This document shows positions 1 through 7,892 of a DNA stretch of 18,049 nucleotides, piece after piece. The notes below the pieces were generated by a model, which saw nothing but the letters and a program-made list of their open reading frames with translations, had not been told where the DNA came from and ran no database searches. The DNA is from CAYJLC01 sp964370735. Its GTDB lineage: Bacteria; Bacillota; Clostridia; Oscillospirales; Butyricicoccaceae. Position 1 is the stretch's first letter, and every line of letters starts with the position of its first letter. Made by a program: the position numbers and the translations under genes. The stretch lies in the NCBI GenBank assembly GCA_964370735.1, contig CAYJLC010000038.1:1-18049 (forward strand). The letters run 5' to 3'.

Positions 1-19
1 AAAAAACAGCCAGAAAAAG

Positions 20-62
20 AAAATCCTCGAAAACCTGTATTTATCAGGATTTTCGAGGATTT
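20..62 (-). terminator. Rho-independent terminator for the minus-strand genes
   Basis: The arms AAATCCTCGAAAA-CCTG and CAGG-ATTTTCGAGGATTT pair over about 17 bp with one bulged base and a 6-7 nt loop. Read on the minus strand, the hairpin is followed by a T-rich tract and then TTTTTT at the window edge. It lies directly after the stop codon of the helicase remnant, as expected for the original 3' end of that gene. Confidence 0.7.
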
Positions 63-65
63 AGT

Positions 66-494
66 CTATTTGATATCCAAAGTTTTCATCATATAATTTT
101 TAAATTCATCATTTTTCCAAAAACCTAAACGAATCCCATCGATACCTCTTGTAAGAAGGACATAATAAATATTTAGCACAAAAAGAGTGAATTCTTCCTG
201 ATTCATCGGATCTTTCATTTCTTCGTTTGTAAAAGTGCCATTAACATTATGAAAATTGTCTGGATTTGCTCTTAGTTTTCCGTTGCTAGTTACTTCTAAA
301 TCACTACCTATTAAAACTCCAACTTTATTTAAATCAATACCTTGTACAGCAAATACTGAGCCTATTTGTTCCTCTGCATCACTATCTTTGCTATTAATCC
401 AGTTTTCTTGTATAGAGTTCCATCTTAGCTCAATACCATCTGCAACCCAATGCATTATACTTGCATCTTTACCATCACTTTGTGCCTTTTCCAT
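66..494 (-). pseudogene. C-terminal remnant of a DUF2075 (Schlafen group 3-like) helicase/ATPase
   Basis: The 142 residues match what I know of the C-terminal end of DUF2075 proteins, a P-loop superfamily 2 helicase-like family often found in phage-defence or mobile contexts. The recognisable parts are an IGSVFAVQGIDLNKVGVLIGSDL-type block (residues about 43-65) and the motif VI-like LLTRGIDGIRLGF near residue 112-125. Full-length family members are several hundred residues long, and the Walker A and B half is absent. The frame is stopped by TAA immediately before the ATG, and no good ribosome binding site precedes it. Just upstream (about 495-640) another minus-strand frame stays open for about 50 codons without homology I recognise. 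I read this as the surviving 3' end of a gene whose 5' part was lost at the junction with the neighbouring broken transposase. It is very unlikely to encode a working enzyme alone. Confidence 0.65.
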
Positions 495-599
495 TTAGTG
501 CTTCACTTAAACCTTTAAATCTTGCTAAATCCATAACATATCCACAATCAGAAATTATGTCAGAGAAACCTATATTTTTTGTAGGTGAAAATGTATTTT

Positions 600-1325
600 T
601 CAAGTAAGTGATAAGTCTGTTTTACTCTTCTTTTGTATATAGCTATCCAATTTAGTATTAAACTTAGCTCTAACACGCATTAAGAATGTGATTTTATTCG
701 CAATTAGTCTCTCTATTAGTGCTTTTTGAGGATATCCTCTATCAAAAATTATCACACTTTTTTCGGCAATTCCAAGCTCACAAAGTCTGTCAATATGTCT
801 TAAAGCAATGGTATGTTCAGTAGTTTTGTAAGTATCTATTTCTGCATCGGCTATCCAATCATTTTCAATATCATACAGTAATGAAACTTTTGCCGTTGCA
901 GAATCTTTTTTACATCCTGATGCTCCAAATTCTTTGCATAAACTTGGTTTATCCGGTAATGCAAGCGTTGTTCCATCTATTGCGAACAAAAATTTACCCA
1001 AAAATTGTTTTGTTTTCTCGGTAGAATACTGCTCTTTTGTGCTTTCTCGTATCATTTCTAAAAATGGTAAATGGTCGAAGTGACCTCGTGCCTTGCTAAA
1101 TGCTTGCTCGCTTATCGTTTTATCCTCTTTTCCAATTTTTTTGAAAAATCGATTAAGGCCAAGCTGTAAACTTTCTTTTCCTGGTGACAAAATATAGTAA
1201 ACTACTTCGCTAAATGTCATATTTCGATTTCGTGTAAAATACTTCGGATTTATCCGACTTTTTTCCTTTATAAGTAATGATTCTGCTATCGCTTTTGTTA
1301 TCTCAAACATTCTTTTTACGTCCAT
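600..1325 (-). pseudogene. IS4-family transposase, truncated at the C-terminus
   Basis: This is a DDE transposase of the IS4 family. Counting from the TTG at 1340, the first catalytic Asp lies in AIDGTTLALP (about D122) and the second in IIFDRGYP (about D200). The usual C-terminal block with the YREK signature and catalytic Glu is missing: the frame ends about 45 residues after the second Asp, where full members reach roughly 350-450 residues. The enzyme should therefore be inactive. The ATG at 1325 is preferred as start; an in-frame TTG at 1340 would add five residues. I could not identify terminal inverted repeats or a target-site duplication, and the 3' end of the element is gone. The neighbouring helicase gene lacks its 5' part, so one deletion through both genes is the simplest explanation. 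Confidence 0.75.
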
Positions 1326-1340
1326 TTTTGCCACTCTCAA

Positions 1341-1557
1341 TCTGTAAATAGTGAGTTTCTATTACTCCTATTTCGATTGTGACAGCGATGCTTTTTTGTC
1401 AATTCGCTTTTTGTACAAAATTTCAAGGGTTATTTTGTGTGCATTGCGACTTTTTCTTAAGTTGTTGACATTGAATAGCTACTTTAAAATATATCCAAAA
1501 AACTTGTGACAATACGCTAAAAAATGTCAGCATTTGGAAATTTTTTTATACAACTAC
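1341..1557. other. Intergenic region between the IS remnant and sensor A
   Basis: About 215 AT-rich bases between divergent genes. It should contain the promoter-side end of the IS element, but I could not define a terminal repeat. Several short TGT/ACA-rich inverted motifs occur (for example TTGTGACAA near 1504-1512). I see no RNA gene or open frame of note. Confidence 0.4.
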
Positions 1558-1587
1558 TTGAAATTAAAATTTAAAGTATGATATAAT
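1558..1587 (+). promoter_or_regulatory. Promoter of sensor A / kinase A operon
   Basis: TTGAAA at 1558-1563 and TATAAT at 1582-1587 are separated by 18 bp. TG at 1579-1580 one base before the -10 makes it an extended -10. Transcription would start near 1594, which leaves room for the ribosome binding site at 1616-1621 and supports the ATG at 1631 as start. Confidence 0.7.
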
Positions 1588-1630
1588 TTAGATATATAAA
1601 TATCAACAAAAAATGAAAGGAATGTTTAAA

Positions 1631-3301
1631 ATGGATAGAATTATTTTATCAAAACAAAGAATAAAACTGTTTATTTTGGTGTCTTTCGTCCTTATTGTTG
1701 GGATTTTTAGTGAATACATCCCGCAAAATACTACACATTCGTTTATACATTTCAAGACACTTATTTCAGGATTTATATTCATAGGTGTTTTTGTTTATTG
1801 GATATTTAGTATTCGTGAACGGATAATGTATCCACAAGTTAGAAGATATTTGTTTTTGGTGGGTGCGAGCATTGTTTTTTGGATTTCAATTCGTACTATC
1901 AAATTTACTTGTTTGCTAACAACTCCTGTTCTTGATAGAATTGCTTGGTATTCATACTATATTCCTATGATTTTCATTCCCCTTTTGTTATTTTATGTAT
2001 CATTTACAATTGGAAAAGATGAAAACTACAAAATCAATCCTAAATGGTATCTTTTAAATATTCCAGCTGTTATTTTATTTCTTTTTGTAATCACAAGTGA
2101 ATTTCACGATTTTGTGTTTATTATTGATAAAACTAAGCACGCGTATAAACAATCTTACTCTCATGGATTTTTTTATTACTTAATAGTTGTATTTATATTT
2201 ACAATGTTTGTTTCTGCAACGACAATACTTGCAAGAAACTGTCGAAAATATAGCAATAAAATACCCATATTCCCTATCGCCGTTATATCACTTGGGGTAA
2301 TTTATACTGTGCTTTATGTCACAAATGATTGGTTTTCAAAATATTTCTTCTTAGATTTAACACTTTTTGGGTGTTTTATAGTAATTTTGCTTTTAGAATC
2401 TTTTGTGTATTGTGGACTTATTCATTCTAATAAAAACTATAAGGAATTCTTCGAAAAAGCAAATCTAGACACACAAATTTTAGATTTAGATGGTGAAATT
2501 AAATATATTTCAGATAATACATCAAGATTAAACAAAGATGATTTTAACAGGCTAAAAACAGAAAAAAGTATTGAAATTAATGAAAATATTTTGCATTATA
2601 TGAGCGAAATTCGTGGTGGGTACATAAGTTATACAAGTGATATTTCGGATTTTCGTCAAAAAATCAATGAGCTTGAAAGAATAAACTTAGATTTATACGA
2701 GGAGATTGATTTATTAACGCGTGAAAATAAGCAAAAAGAAAGTACAATACTCATTAAAAAACAAACCGAAGTTCAAGATATTTTGCTAAGTGAGTTTAAG
2801 CATAAAAGCTTGGAAATGCGCGAGAATGTTGACAATATTCAAACAGAAAATGCAAAATCTGCGTTGTTTGAACTCCTTTTAGACTCAGTTTATATCAAAC
2901 GAAAAGTAAATTTAATACTAACAGCGCAAACGACTGAAAATATTTCGGTTAAAGATTTGGGATTTTGTTTTGATGAAACATTTAGAATTTTAAAGCTTCA
3001 AGATAAAGCTTGTGCCATTAATTTTCTGAAAACATTTGAAATGTCTGCAAATTCATCAATGTTATGCTATGATTTGTTCAATAAAGTTATAAAACTTACG
3101 CATAATGATTTTAATGCTGTTTTAATTTCATTTAATGAGGCTCAAGGTAATGTTGTTTTTATAATTCGAGCCGATTGTAATGCAAAAGAACCTTTAGCAC
3201 TAGCAGAATTTGAAAGCGATAAATTAGCCTCTATAAATGGAAAAATAGCCGTAATAAATGACGACGATGATTTGCATATCGAGTTTGTTTTTAAAAAATA
3301 G
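1631..3301 (+). CDS. 7TM membrane sensor with PAS-like and degenerate kinase-like region (sensor A)
   Basis: A 556-residue membrane protein. An N-terminal hydrophobic segment (residues 11-28) is followed by about seven more between 45 and 260, with motifs WYSYYIPMIFIPLLLFY and TSEFHDFVF that resemble the 'histidine kinase N-terminal 7TM' family. After the membrane part come a PAS-like segment (about 270-345), a charged coiled coil (about 340-385), and a region around VYIKRKVNLILT and LCYDLFNKVIKL that looks like a dimerisation/ATPase fold. It has no convincing H-box, N-box or glycine boxes, so it is probably not a kinase by itself. The start at 1631 is chosen because AAAGGA (1616-1621) sits 9 nt before it; the ATG at 1613 has no ribosome binding site. 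The next gene, 11 nt downstream behind a strong AGGAGG site, carries the kinase motifs. It is paralogous to 8654-10966 but lacks that protein's N-terminal extracytoplasmic domain. The ligand is unknown. Confidence 0.7.
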   Translation: MDRIILSKQRIKLFILVSFVLIVGIFSEYIPQNTTHSFIHFKTLISGFIFIGVFVYWIFSIRERIMYPQVRRYLFLVGASIVFWISIRTIKFTCLLTTPVLDRIAWYSYYIPMIFIPLLLFYVSFTIGKDENYKINPKWYLLNIPAVILFLFVITSEFHDFVFIIDKTKHAYKQSYSHGFFYYLIVVFIFTMFVSATTILARNCRKYSNKIPIFPIAVISLGVIYTVLYVTNDWFSKYFFLDLTLFGCFIVILLLESFVYCGLIHSNKNYKEFFEKANLDTQILDLDGEIKYISDNTSRLNKDDFNRLKTEKSIEINENILHYMSEIRGGYISYTSDISDFRQKINELERINLDLYEEIDLLTRENKQKESTILIKKQTEVQDILLSEFKHKSLEMRENVDNIQTENAKSALFELLLDSVYIKRKVNLILTAQTTENISVKDLGFCFDETFRILKLQDKACAINFLKTFEMSANSSMLCYDLFNKVIKLTHNDFNAVLISFNEAQGNVVFIIRADCNAKEPLALAEFESDKLASINGKIAVINDDDDLHIEFVFKK

Positions 3302-3312
3302 GAGGAGGAAAA

Positions 3313-4623
3313 ATGAAATATACTTCACTTAGTTTATTAGAACAAGTATTTATTAATACAATGCTTTCTGTTAGTCTGCTTATTTTGTGTATAACATTTT
3401 TGTATCTTCTTCAAAATAAAGGCAAAAAAAGCACCCAAATTACGATATTTATTTTATTTTTGATAATAATAATTGATACATCATTTTTATTAGAGCTACA
3501 TTATATTGATTTTGCTGAAAAAACTTATAATTCCACTAATATCAGTTATATATTCGATAATATTCCAGTTATTTTTCATTTAATATTGATTTTTTTAAGC
3601 TCGATATTTGCAATATTCTTATTGATTAAGAAATATCGGAGTGTAAAAAATCAAATTACGGATTTATCTATCAAAGAGGGACTCGAGAATTTGCCGACAG
3701 GGCTTGCTTTTATTTCAAATGACGGTGATATTTTTCTGTCAAATCGAACTTTACATAATTTAAGTTTCGAACTTACCGGAAAAGACTTGCAAAGTGGTAA
3801 AGAGTTTTGGGGTGATTTAGAAATGCTCAAAAAAACAGAAAGCTGTGTTATTACGAGTGAGAAGCCGGCTTTTATTCTGCAAAACAATGAAGTTTGGCAA
3901 TTTTCAAAAGAACTTATTACCATAGAGAACACAAGCTATTTCAAAATAACTGCATCAAATATCACCGAAATTTTCACGATTACTGAAAGCACCGAAAAAT
4001 TAAATGTTAATCTAAAAAATCAGCAAAAAAAGCTTAAAACTCTTATAGATGACATCGAAAAAAATGCAGCTTCACAGGTTGCGCTCAGTATGAAAGTGAA
4101 TTTCCACGATAGTTTTGGTAATTTAATTGCAGAAACTAGAAAAGATTTTAAAGAAGGAAATATGCAAATATCAAGCAATATTTTAGGTAAACTTGAAAAT
4201 CTTGAGAGTGTTATTGCCGATTTGGCAGACGGAAAAGAGCATAATCTAACACTAAACCAAATTATGGCTTTTGCAGAGAGTTTAAAGTGCAAAATCACAA
4301 TTTCGGGCGATAAATCTAGTGATATACTAAAGAACAGTCTAGTCCTTACAGCTATAAATGAAATGCTTAAAAATGCTGTATATCACGCAAATGTTACGGA
4401 ACTTTTTGTTAATATATCAGAAAAAGACACGAATTATGAAATCGAAATTTCAAACGCGAATACTAAGAGAATTATTGAAATAAAAGAAGGCAACGGACTT
4501 TCTTCTCTTCGAAACAAGATTTTGCAGTATGGTGGAAAAATGGATATTACTGCGCTAAACAATATAACTCTAAAAATAGTGATACCACAGTTAAACACTG
4601 AGAAAAAAACGACTAATGTATAA
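3313..4623 (+). CDS. NarL-type sensor histidine kinase, membrane anchored, PAS-containing (kinase A)
   Basis: A 436-residue kinase, expected to pass phosphate to a LuxR-type regulator. Three hydrophobic segments (about 12-33, 42-62, 84-106) are followed by a PAS-like domain opening SIKEGLENLPTGLAF (119-133) and ending near 225. Next are a coiled coil (226-258), an H-box NFHDSFGN with the putative phospho-accepting His265, and a GHKL ATPase domain with N-box NEMLKNAVYHA (Asn354). The G2 loop is EGNGLSSLRNKI (392-403). The position matching the G1 box reads ISNANT, so the expected glycine (ITNNG in the paralogue 10959-12341) is replaced by Asn383; ATP binding may be weakened or altered. The external portion is too small to be a receptor, which fits a partner role with the 7TM protein encoded just upstream. 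A terminator follows at 4675-4706. The H-box assignment is firm; the pairing is inference. Confidence 0.8.
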   Translation: MKYTSLSLLEQVFINTMLSVSLLILCITFLYLLQNKGKKSTQITIFILFLIIIIDTSFLLELHYIDFAEKTYNSTNISYIFDNIPVIFHLILIFLSSIFAIFLLIKKYRSVKNQITDLSIKEGLENLPTGLAFISNDGDIFLSNRTLHNLSFELTGKDLQSGKEFWGDLEMLKKTESCVITSEKPAFILQNNEVWQFSKELITIENTSYFKITASNITEIFTITESTEKLNVNLKNQQKKLKTLIDDIEKNAASQVALSMKVNFHDSFGNLIAETRKDFKEGNMQISSNILGKLENLESVIADLADGKEHNLTLNQIMAFAESLKCKITISGDKSSDILKNSLVLTAINEMLKNAVYHANVTELFVNISEKDTNYEIEISNANTKRIIEIKEGNGLSSLRNKILQYGGKMDITALNNITLKIVIPQLNTEKKTTNV

Positions 4624-4674
4624 ATTATATCGCAATTTAAGGCTTTCAGTTTTTTCGCAAAAGACATGGCATTA

Positions 4675-4706
4675 ATAAATGTGCCATTCGGCACATTTAT
4701 TTTTTT
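4675..4706 (+). terminator. Terminator of the sensor A / kinase A operon
   Basis: A perfect 11-bp stem, ATAAATGTGCC / GGCACATTTAT (4675-4685 with 4690-4700), has an ATTC loop and is followed by six T (4701-4706). It closes the upstream operon. Its core overlaps the palindrome described at 4680-4695. Confidence 0.8.
4680..4695. promoter_or_regulatory. Palindrome TGTGCC-N4-GGCACA, candidate operator
   Basis: TGTGCCATTCGGCACA is centred near 4687.5, about 42 bases upstream of the expected transcription start of the lipoprotein operon. The same half-sites with a 4-base spacer recur at 13008-13023, at nearly the same distance from a -10 box. Here the element is also the stem of a terminator, which alone could explain its symmetry; the second copy has no T-run. 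A class II activator site for a NarL-type response regulator is a plausible reading. Confidence 0.45.
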
Positions 4707-4723
4707 ATCCAAAATGGTACAAT
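4695..4723 (+). promoter_or_regulatory. Promoter of the lipoprotein / DUF4428 operon
   Basis: An extended -10, TGG-TACAAT, lies at 4715-4723. The -35 region 17 bp upstream is ATTTAT (4695-4700), a poor match. A weak -35 with an abutting palindrome is the usual design of an activated promoter. Confidence 0.5.
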
Positions 4724-4778
4724 AGTATTGTAAAGTGAAATAAATTTATAGTATAGTTTTATGATAGGAGGATTTATT

Positions 4779-5750
4779 ATGAAAAAGTTAGCGATTTTAC
4801 TATTATCAGTTATTATCCCGTTTGCAATGATTGCTTGTGGTGGAACTGATGAAAATGCAGACACAGCAAATGAAGGCGAAGTGCAAATAGAAGAGGGTTC
4901 TTTAGAGGGCACTACCCAAAGTGCACCTGATTTCATCGCACCAGGATATGGCACAGAGGACACAATATCTGTCGAAACTCTAAAAAAACCGTCGGCGTGG
5001 TATGGAACTATAACTGTTTCAGACTATGACGGACCTTATCCAGAAACAGAAGGTGAATTTGAAGCGTGGGCATATCTTGAAACAGATGCAAGTGGGATAG
5101 ATTATTTTGAAACGTATGTGTTGGCACCTTATGGCGAAGAAAATTCAGTAGTCTTTTCATCTTGGAGCATAGAACTTCACGACTACACTTTCTTCCCTAT
5201 TGTCGATGATTATGCTTGGATTTTAGACGCACCACTTAAAGAAGAAGACAATACTTGGTATACACCAACACTCACAAACGGTGTATTATCGGCGAGCTAT
5301 GATTACGATTATAACGGCGAAACTTTCACTTATGTTTATGAATTTGCTCAAATTGACGACGGAACTACGTTTAAAAATGTAGAAGAAGAAACTGCACCTG
5401 ATGAAAATACTTCACAAGAAGAAAGCCCAGTTGAAAGCACCGAAGTAGTAGACATAGCACCATCTTTTACCGACGAAGAATTACAAGCGATTGCTGATGC
5501 AATGAGAGCAGATGCACCACAAGATACGACTTATGGAGATTGGTCTGCTGGCATGAATTATGCTACTGTTTTAGAAAAATACACAGGTGGCGTAGAGGGT
5601 GTGCCTAGTATTGATGAAACTTGGGGCACTATCAAATACCACTGGTTTGCAACAGATAATGAAACATCTAATTTCTATGTTGAATTTGGTTCAGCAGAAG
5701 AAAGCTCAAATCTTAGATCTTATGGATATAGTGCATTTATTTTAAATTAA
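4779..5750 (+). CDS. Secreted lipoprotein of unknown function (first of operon)
   Basis: A 323-residue predicted lipoprotein. The signal peptide MKKLAILLLSVIIPFAMIAC ends in a MIAC lipobox with the lipidated Cys20. After an acidic linker (21-60) there is a Trp/Tyr-rich, probably beta-rich domain beginning KPSAWYG (about 70-195), a second acidic linker (about 198-226), and a C-terminal region (228-323) containing TDEELQAIADAMRAD and WGTIKYHWF. I do not recognise a named family. The start at 4779 is chosen because AGGAGG (4766-4771) lies 7 nt before it; the in-frame ATG at 4761 would put the binding site inside the gene and lengthen the signal peptide. The strong acidity and surface anchoring suggest an outward-facing structural or sensing role. 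It is co-transcribed with the next two genes and lies between kinase A and a response regulator, so it is a candidate target or accessory of that system. Confidence 0.75.
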   Translation: MKKLAILLLSVIIPFAMIACGGTDENADTANEGEVQIEEGSLEGTTQSAPDFIAPGYGTEDTISVETLKKPSAWYGTITVSDYDGPYPETEGEFEAWAYLETDASGIDYFETYVLAPYGEENSVVFSSWSIELHDYTFFPIVDDYAWILDAPLKEEDNTWYTPTLTNGVLSASYDYDYNGETFTYVYEFAQIDDGTTFKNVEEETAPDENTSQEESPVESTEVVDIAPSFTDEELQAIADAMRADAPQDTTYGDWSAGMNYATVLEKYTGGVEGVPSIDETWGTIKYHWFATDNETSNFYVEFGSAEESSNLRSYGYSAFILN

Positions 5751-5768
5751 ATAAAAAGGAGAATAATT

Positions 5769-6485
5769 ATGGGACTATTTGACAAAAAATACTGCGATGT
5801 ATGCAGTGAAAAAATCGGATTACTAGGCAATAGAAAGCTTGAAGACGGAAATCTTTGTAAAGAATGCGCAGGAAAACTTTCGCCATTTTTCGATGACAGA
5901 AGAAATTCGACTGTTGATGAAATCAAATCTCAACTGGCTTATAGGGAAGAAAATGAGGCTAAAGTAGCTGAATTTAATCCTACAAAAGTTATCGGTGGCA
6001 GAAATTTAATTTGCATTGACGAAGACAACAAAACGTGGCTTTTCTCTCGAACTAGAAAATGGAAAGACAATAACCCTGATATTATTGCATTTTCGCAAGT
6101 AACTGGCGTTAATGTCGATGTGGATGAAGATGAATACGAGGTTTATGACGAAGATGACGACGGCAAACGCGTAAGTTTTGACCCACCGAGATATGCTAAA
6201 ATTTTCGAATTCAATATTACAATCTACATAAATTCGCCTTGGTTTGACGATATTAAATTCAAATTAAATGATGATGAAATTGATAGTCGTTTTAGCCACG
6301 AATTTAAAGAAGCAGAACGCGATGCCGAAGAAATAAAGAGCACTCTTTTAGGTTTAAGAGAACAGTCACGCGAAGAAGTTTTAGAGGCTAATGCGCCAAA
6401 AGTGGCTGTAACTTGCCCAAATTGTCAAGCAACTACCATCCCAAATGCATCTGGGTGCTGTGAATATTGTGGCGGTGCAGTTTAG
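5769..6485 (+). CDS. DUF4428 domain zinc-ribbon protein
   Basis: A 238-residue cytoplasmic protein. The N-terminus matches the DUF4428 pattern: CDVC (C9, C12) and CKEC (C30, C33) form a treble-clef or ribbon-like zinc site around KIGLLGNRKLEDG. The middle (about 75-185) has a very acidic loop (VDEDEYEVYDEDDDG) and a beta-rich core resembling a PH-like or DUF4428-associated domain. The C-terminus is a second zinc ribbon, CPNC (C216, C219) and CEYC (C231, C234). It has no signal peptide or membrane segment. The start has an AAAGGAG site and lies 18 nt after the upstream lipoprotein; the next lipoprotein starts 12 nt downstream with its binding site overlapping this stop codon, so the three are one operon. 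The family has no established biochemical function known to me. Confidence 0.8.
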   Translation: MGLFDKKYCDVCSEKIGLLGNRKLEDGNLCKECAGKLSPFFDDRRNSTVDEIKSQLAYREENEAKVAEFNPTKVIGGRNLICIDEDNKTWLFSRTRKWKDNNPDIIAFSQVTGVNVDVDEDEYEVYDEDDDGKRVSFDPPRYAKIFEFNITIYINSPWFDDIKFKLNDDEIDSRFSHEFKEAERDAEEIKSTLLGLREQSREEVLEANAPKVAVTCPNCQATTIPNASGCCEYCGGAV

Positions 6486-6497
6486 AAGGGTGATTTT

Positions 6498-7793
6498 ATG
6501 AAAAAATTACTAAATATCGCTTTGTCAATAATTTTAATACTATCACTCGTTTCCTGTGCTCAAAATACAGAGGTGAGTGATGAAGTTTCAAATTTTGAAA
6601 CAGAAACTACTACACCTGAAACGGTCGAAACAGATAAAATAGATGAAACTGCGGATGAAAATGATGAAAAATTAGAAGAAACCGAAACGGTGGAGATTGA
6701 AGAAGACTTATCAGTTTTAAATAGAGTTTTAGGAACTTGGATTTTTGACGCGTATTCAGTTGAAGGTTCTGTTACCGATATTTTAGACCAAGTAGACAAA
6801 TTAGAGCTTACTTTTTTTGAAGACGGTACGGTAAGTGCCTTTTCGATGCCGACATATAATTACTTTTTTGATTTATATGATGAAAATTTTGGTGAATATG
6901 TTATAGATGAATTTGGCGATGTTCTCATCGAGTTTTCGGAAGATTTGAAATATCGATTAATACTAGACGGAAGTTTAAACAGGGCATATTTGCTTAATGA
7001 TAATTATATATTTTCGCTCGATGGCTACAACACGAATTTCGCAGATGAATTTTATCTTAGCGGGCCACTAAATAATATTAGAGGGTATTATAAAGCGACG
7101 CATACTGTTTTTGATAAAAATCATTATTTAAGCGATGAAAATGGTGCTTATGAAGTCGAATTAATCTATGAATTTTTAAATATAGGCGAAAATTCCTATA
7201 TAAAATGTCGTATTGATGGGCTTTATTATAATAAAAACGAAATGCCACTCATAAGCGGTGGTTTAGAAGATTTTCATACGCCATATATAATGTCGATAAG
7301 TTCGATGACTTATATGTCGGACAATAATTACAAACTAGAACTCAAAGGTTCTGATGGTGAAACTGGTGCATTAAATTTAGTGATTAACAACAAAAATCTG
7401 TTGCTTGACGGTGTAGAACTCGCGTATATTGGCGCGACTATGCAAGATGTATTTGTAAATTCGTATGGGGCAGACGCTTTAAATGGCCTTATTTATAGTG
7501 ATTATTTTTATCAAAATGCATTTGATTTCGACGAAGATTTTCTGGCAAATTATTGTTATAGCGACGATGGAACTAGTGTTTTGGAACTTTTCATCGATGG
7601 TACTTTCGGATATGTCTGCCAAGGTACAAATTTTAGTGGACAATATTATTTTTCAAATAACATGCTGAAATTAATGCCTTATGATAATAGCAGAGGAGAG
7701 ATTACACTCGAAGTAACAGATACAACATTAATTTTAATATCAGGCGAGATTTACGGTTTAAAAGTTTATGAAACATTAAATATTGGCTATTAA
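6498..7793 (+). CDS. Secreted lipoprotein with acidic linker (third of operon)
   Basis: A 431-residue predicted lipoprotein. The signal peptide MKKLLNIALSIILILSLVSC has an LVSC lipobox with Cys20. Residues 21-72 are a low-complexity Thr/Glu/Asp linker that would hold the rest away from the membrane. From residue 73 the chain resembles small lipocalin-like or DUF5640-like beta-barrel repeats: a GTW motif (79-81) followed by short strands such as LELTFFEDGTVSAF, and a similar C-terminal pattern around DGTSVLELFIDGTFGY and ITLEVTDTTLIL. This resemblance is to strand pattern only. The SD AGAAGGG (6484-6490) overlaps the upstream stop. No terminator is visible before the regulator gene 99 nt downstream, so some read-through into it is possible. 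Confidence 0.75.
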   Translation: MKKLLNIALSIILILSLVSCAQNTEVSDEVSNFETETTTPETVETDKIDETADENDEKLEETETVEIEEDLSVLNRVLGTWIFDAYSVEGSVTDILDQVDKLELTFFEDGTVSAFSMPTYNYFFDLYDENFGEYVIDEFGDVLIEFSEDLKYRLILDGSLNRAYLLNDNYIFSLDGYNTNFADEFYLSGPLNNIRGYYKATHTVFDKNHYLSDENGAYEVELIYEFLNIGENSYIKCRIDGLYYNKNEMPLISGGLEDFHTPYIMSISSMTYMSDNNYKLELKGSDGETGALNLVINNKNLLLDGVELAYIGATMQDVFVNSYGADALNGLIYSDYFYQNAFDFDEDFLANYCYSDDGTSVLELFIDGTFGYVCQGTNFSGQYYFSNNMLKLMPYDNSRGEITLEVTDTTLILISGEIYGLKVYETLNIGY

Positions 7794-7892
7794 ATTATTG
7801 ATTTTTTAATGAGTTTGTGGTAATATACTATAAAATAGCGAATTACTTTTAATAGCAGTGCTAAAAAGTTAGCTATAAAAGCGAGGAATATT

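Noticed and set aside
256..498. Plus-strand open frame opposite the helicase remnant
   Set aside because: It is the antisense shadow of a recognisable DUF2075 C-terminus, rich in Ser/Leu with no ribosome binding site or family motif.
1613..1630. Upstream ATG of sensor A
   Set aside because: There is no ribosome binding site before 1613, and it lies only about 19 bases after the expected transcription start. AAAGGA at 1616-1621 serves the ATG at 1631.
3001..3030. A third copy of the TGTGCC palindrome
   Set aside because: Only one half-site is present (TTGTGCCATTAATTTT) and it lies inside a coding sequence.
4697..4963. Minus-strand frame over the lipoprotein promoter and signal peptide
   Set aside because: It overlaps a strong lipoprotein start on the other strand, and I saw no convincing ribosome binding site or family motif for it.
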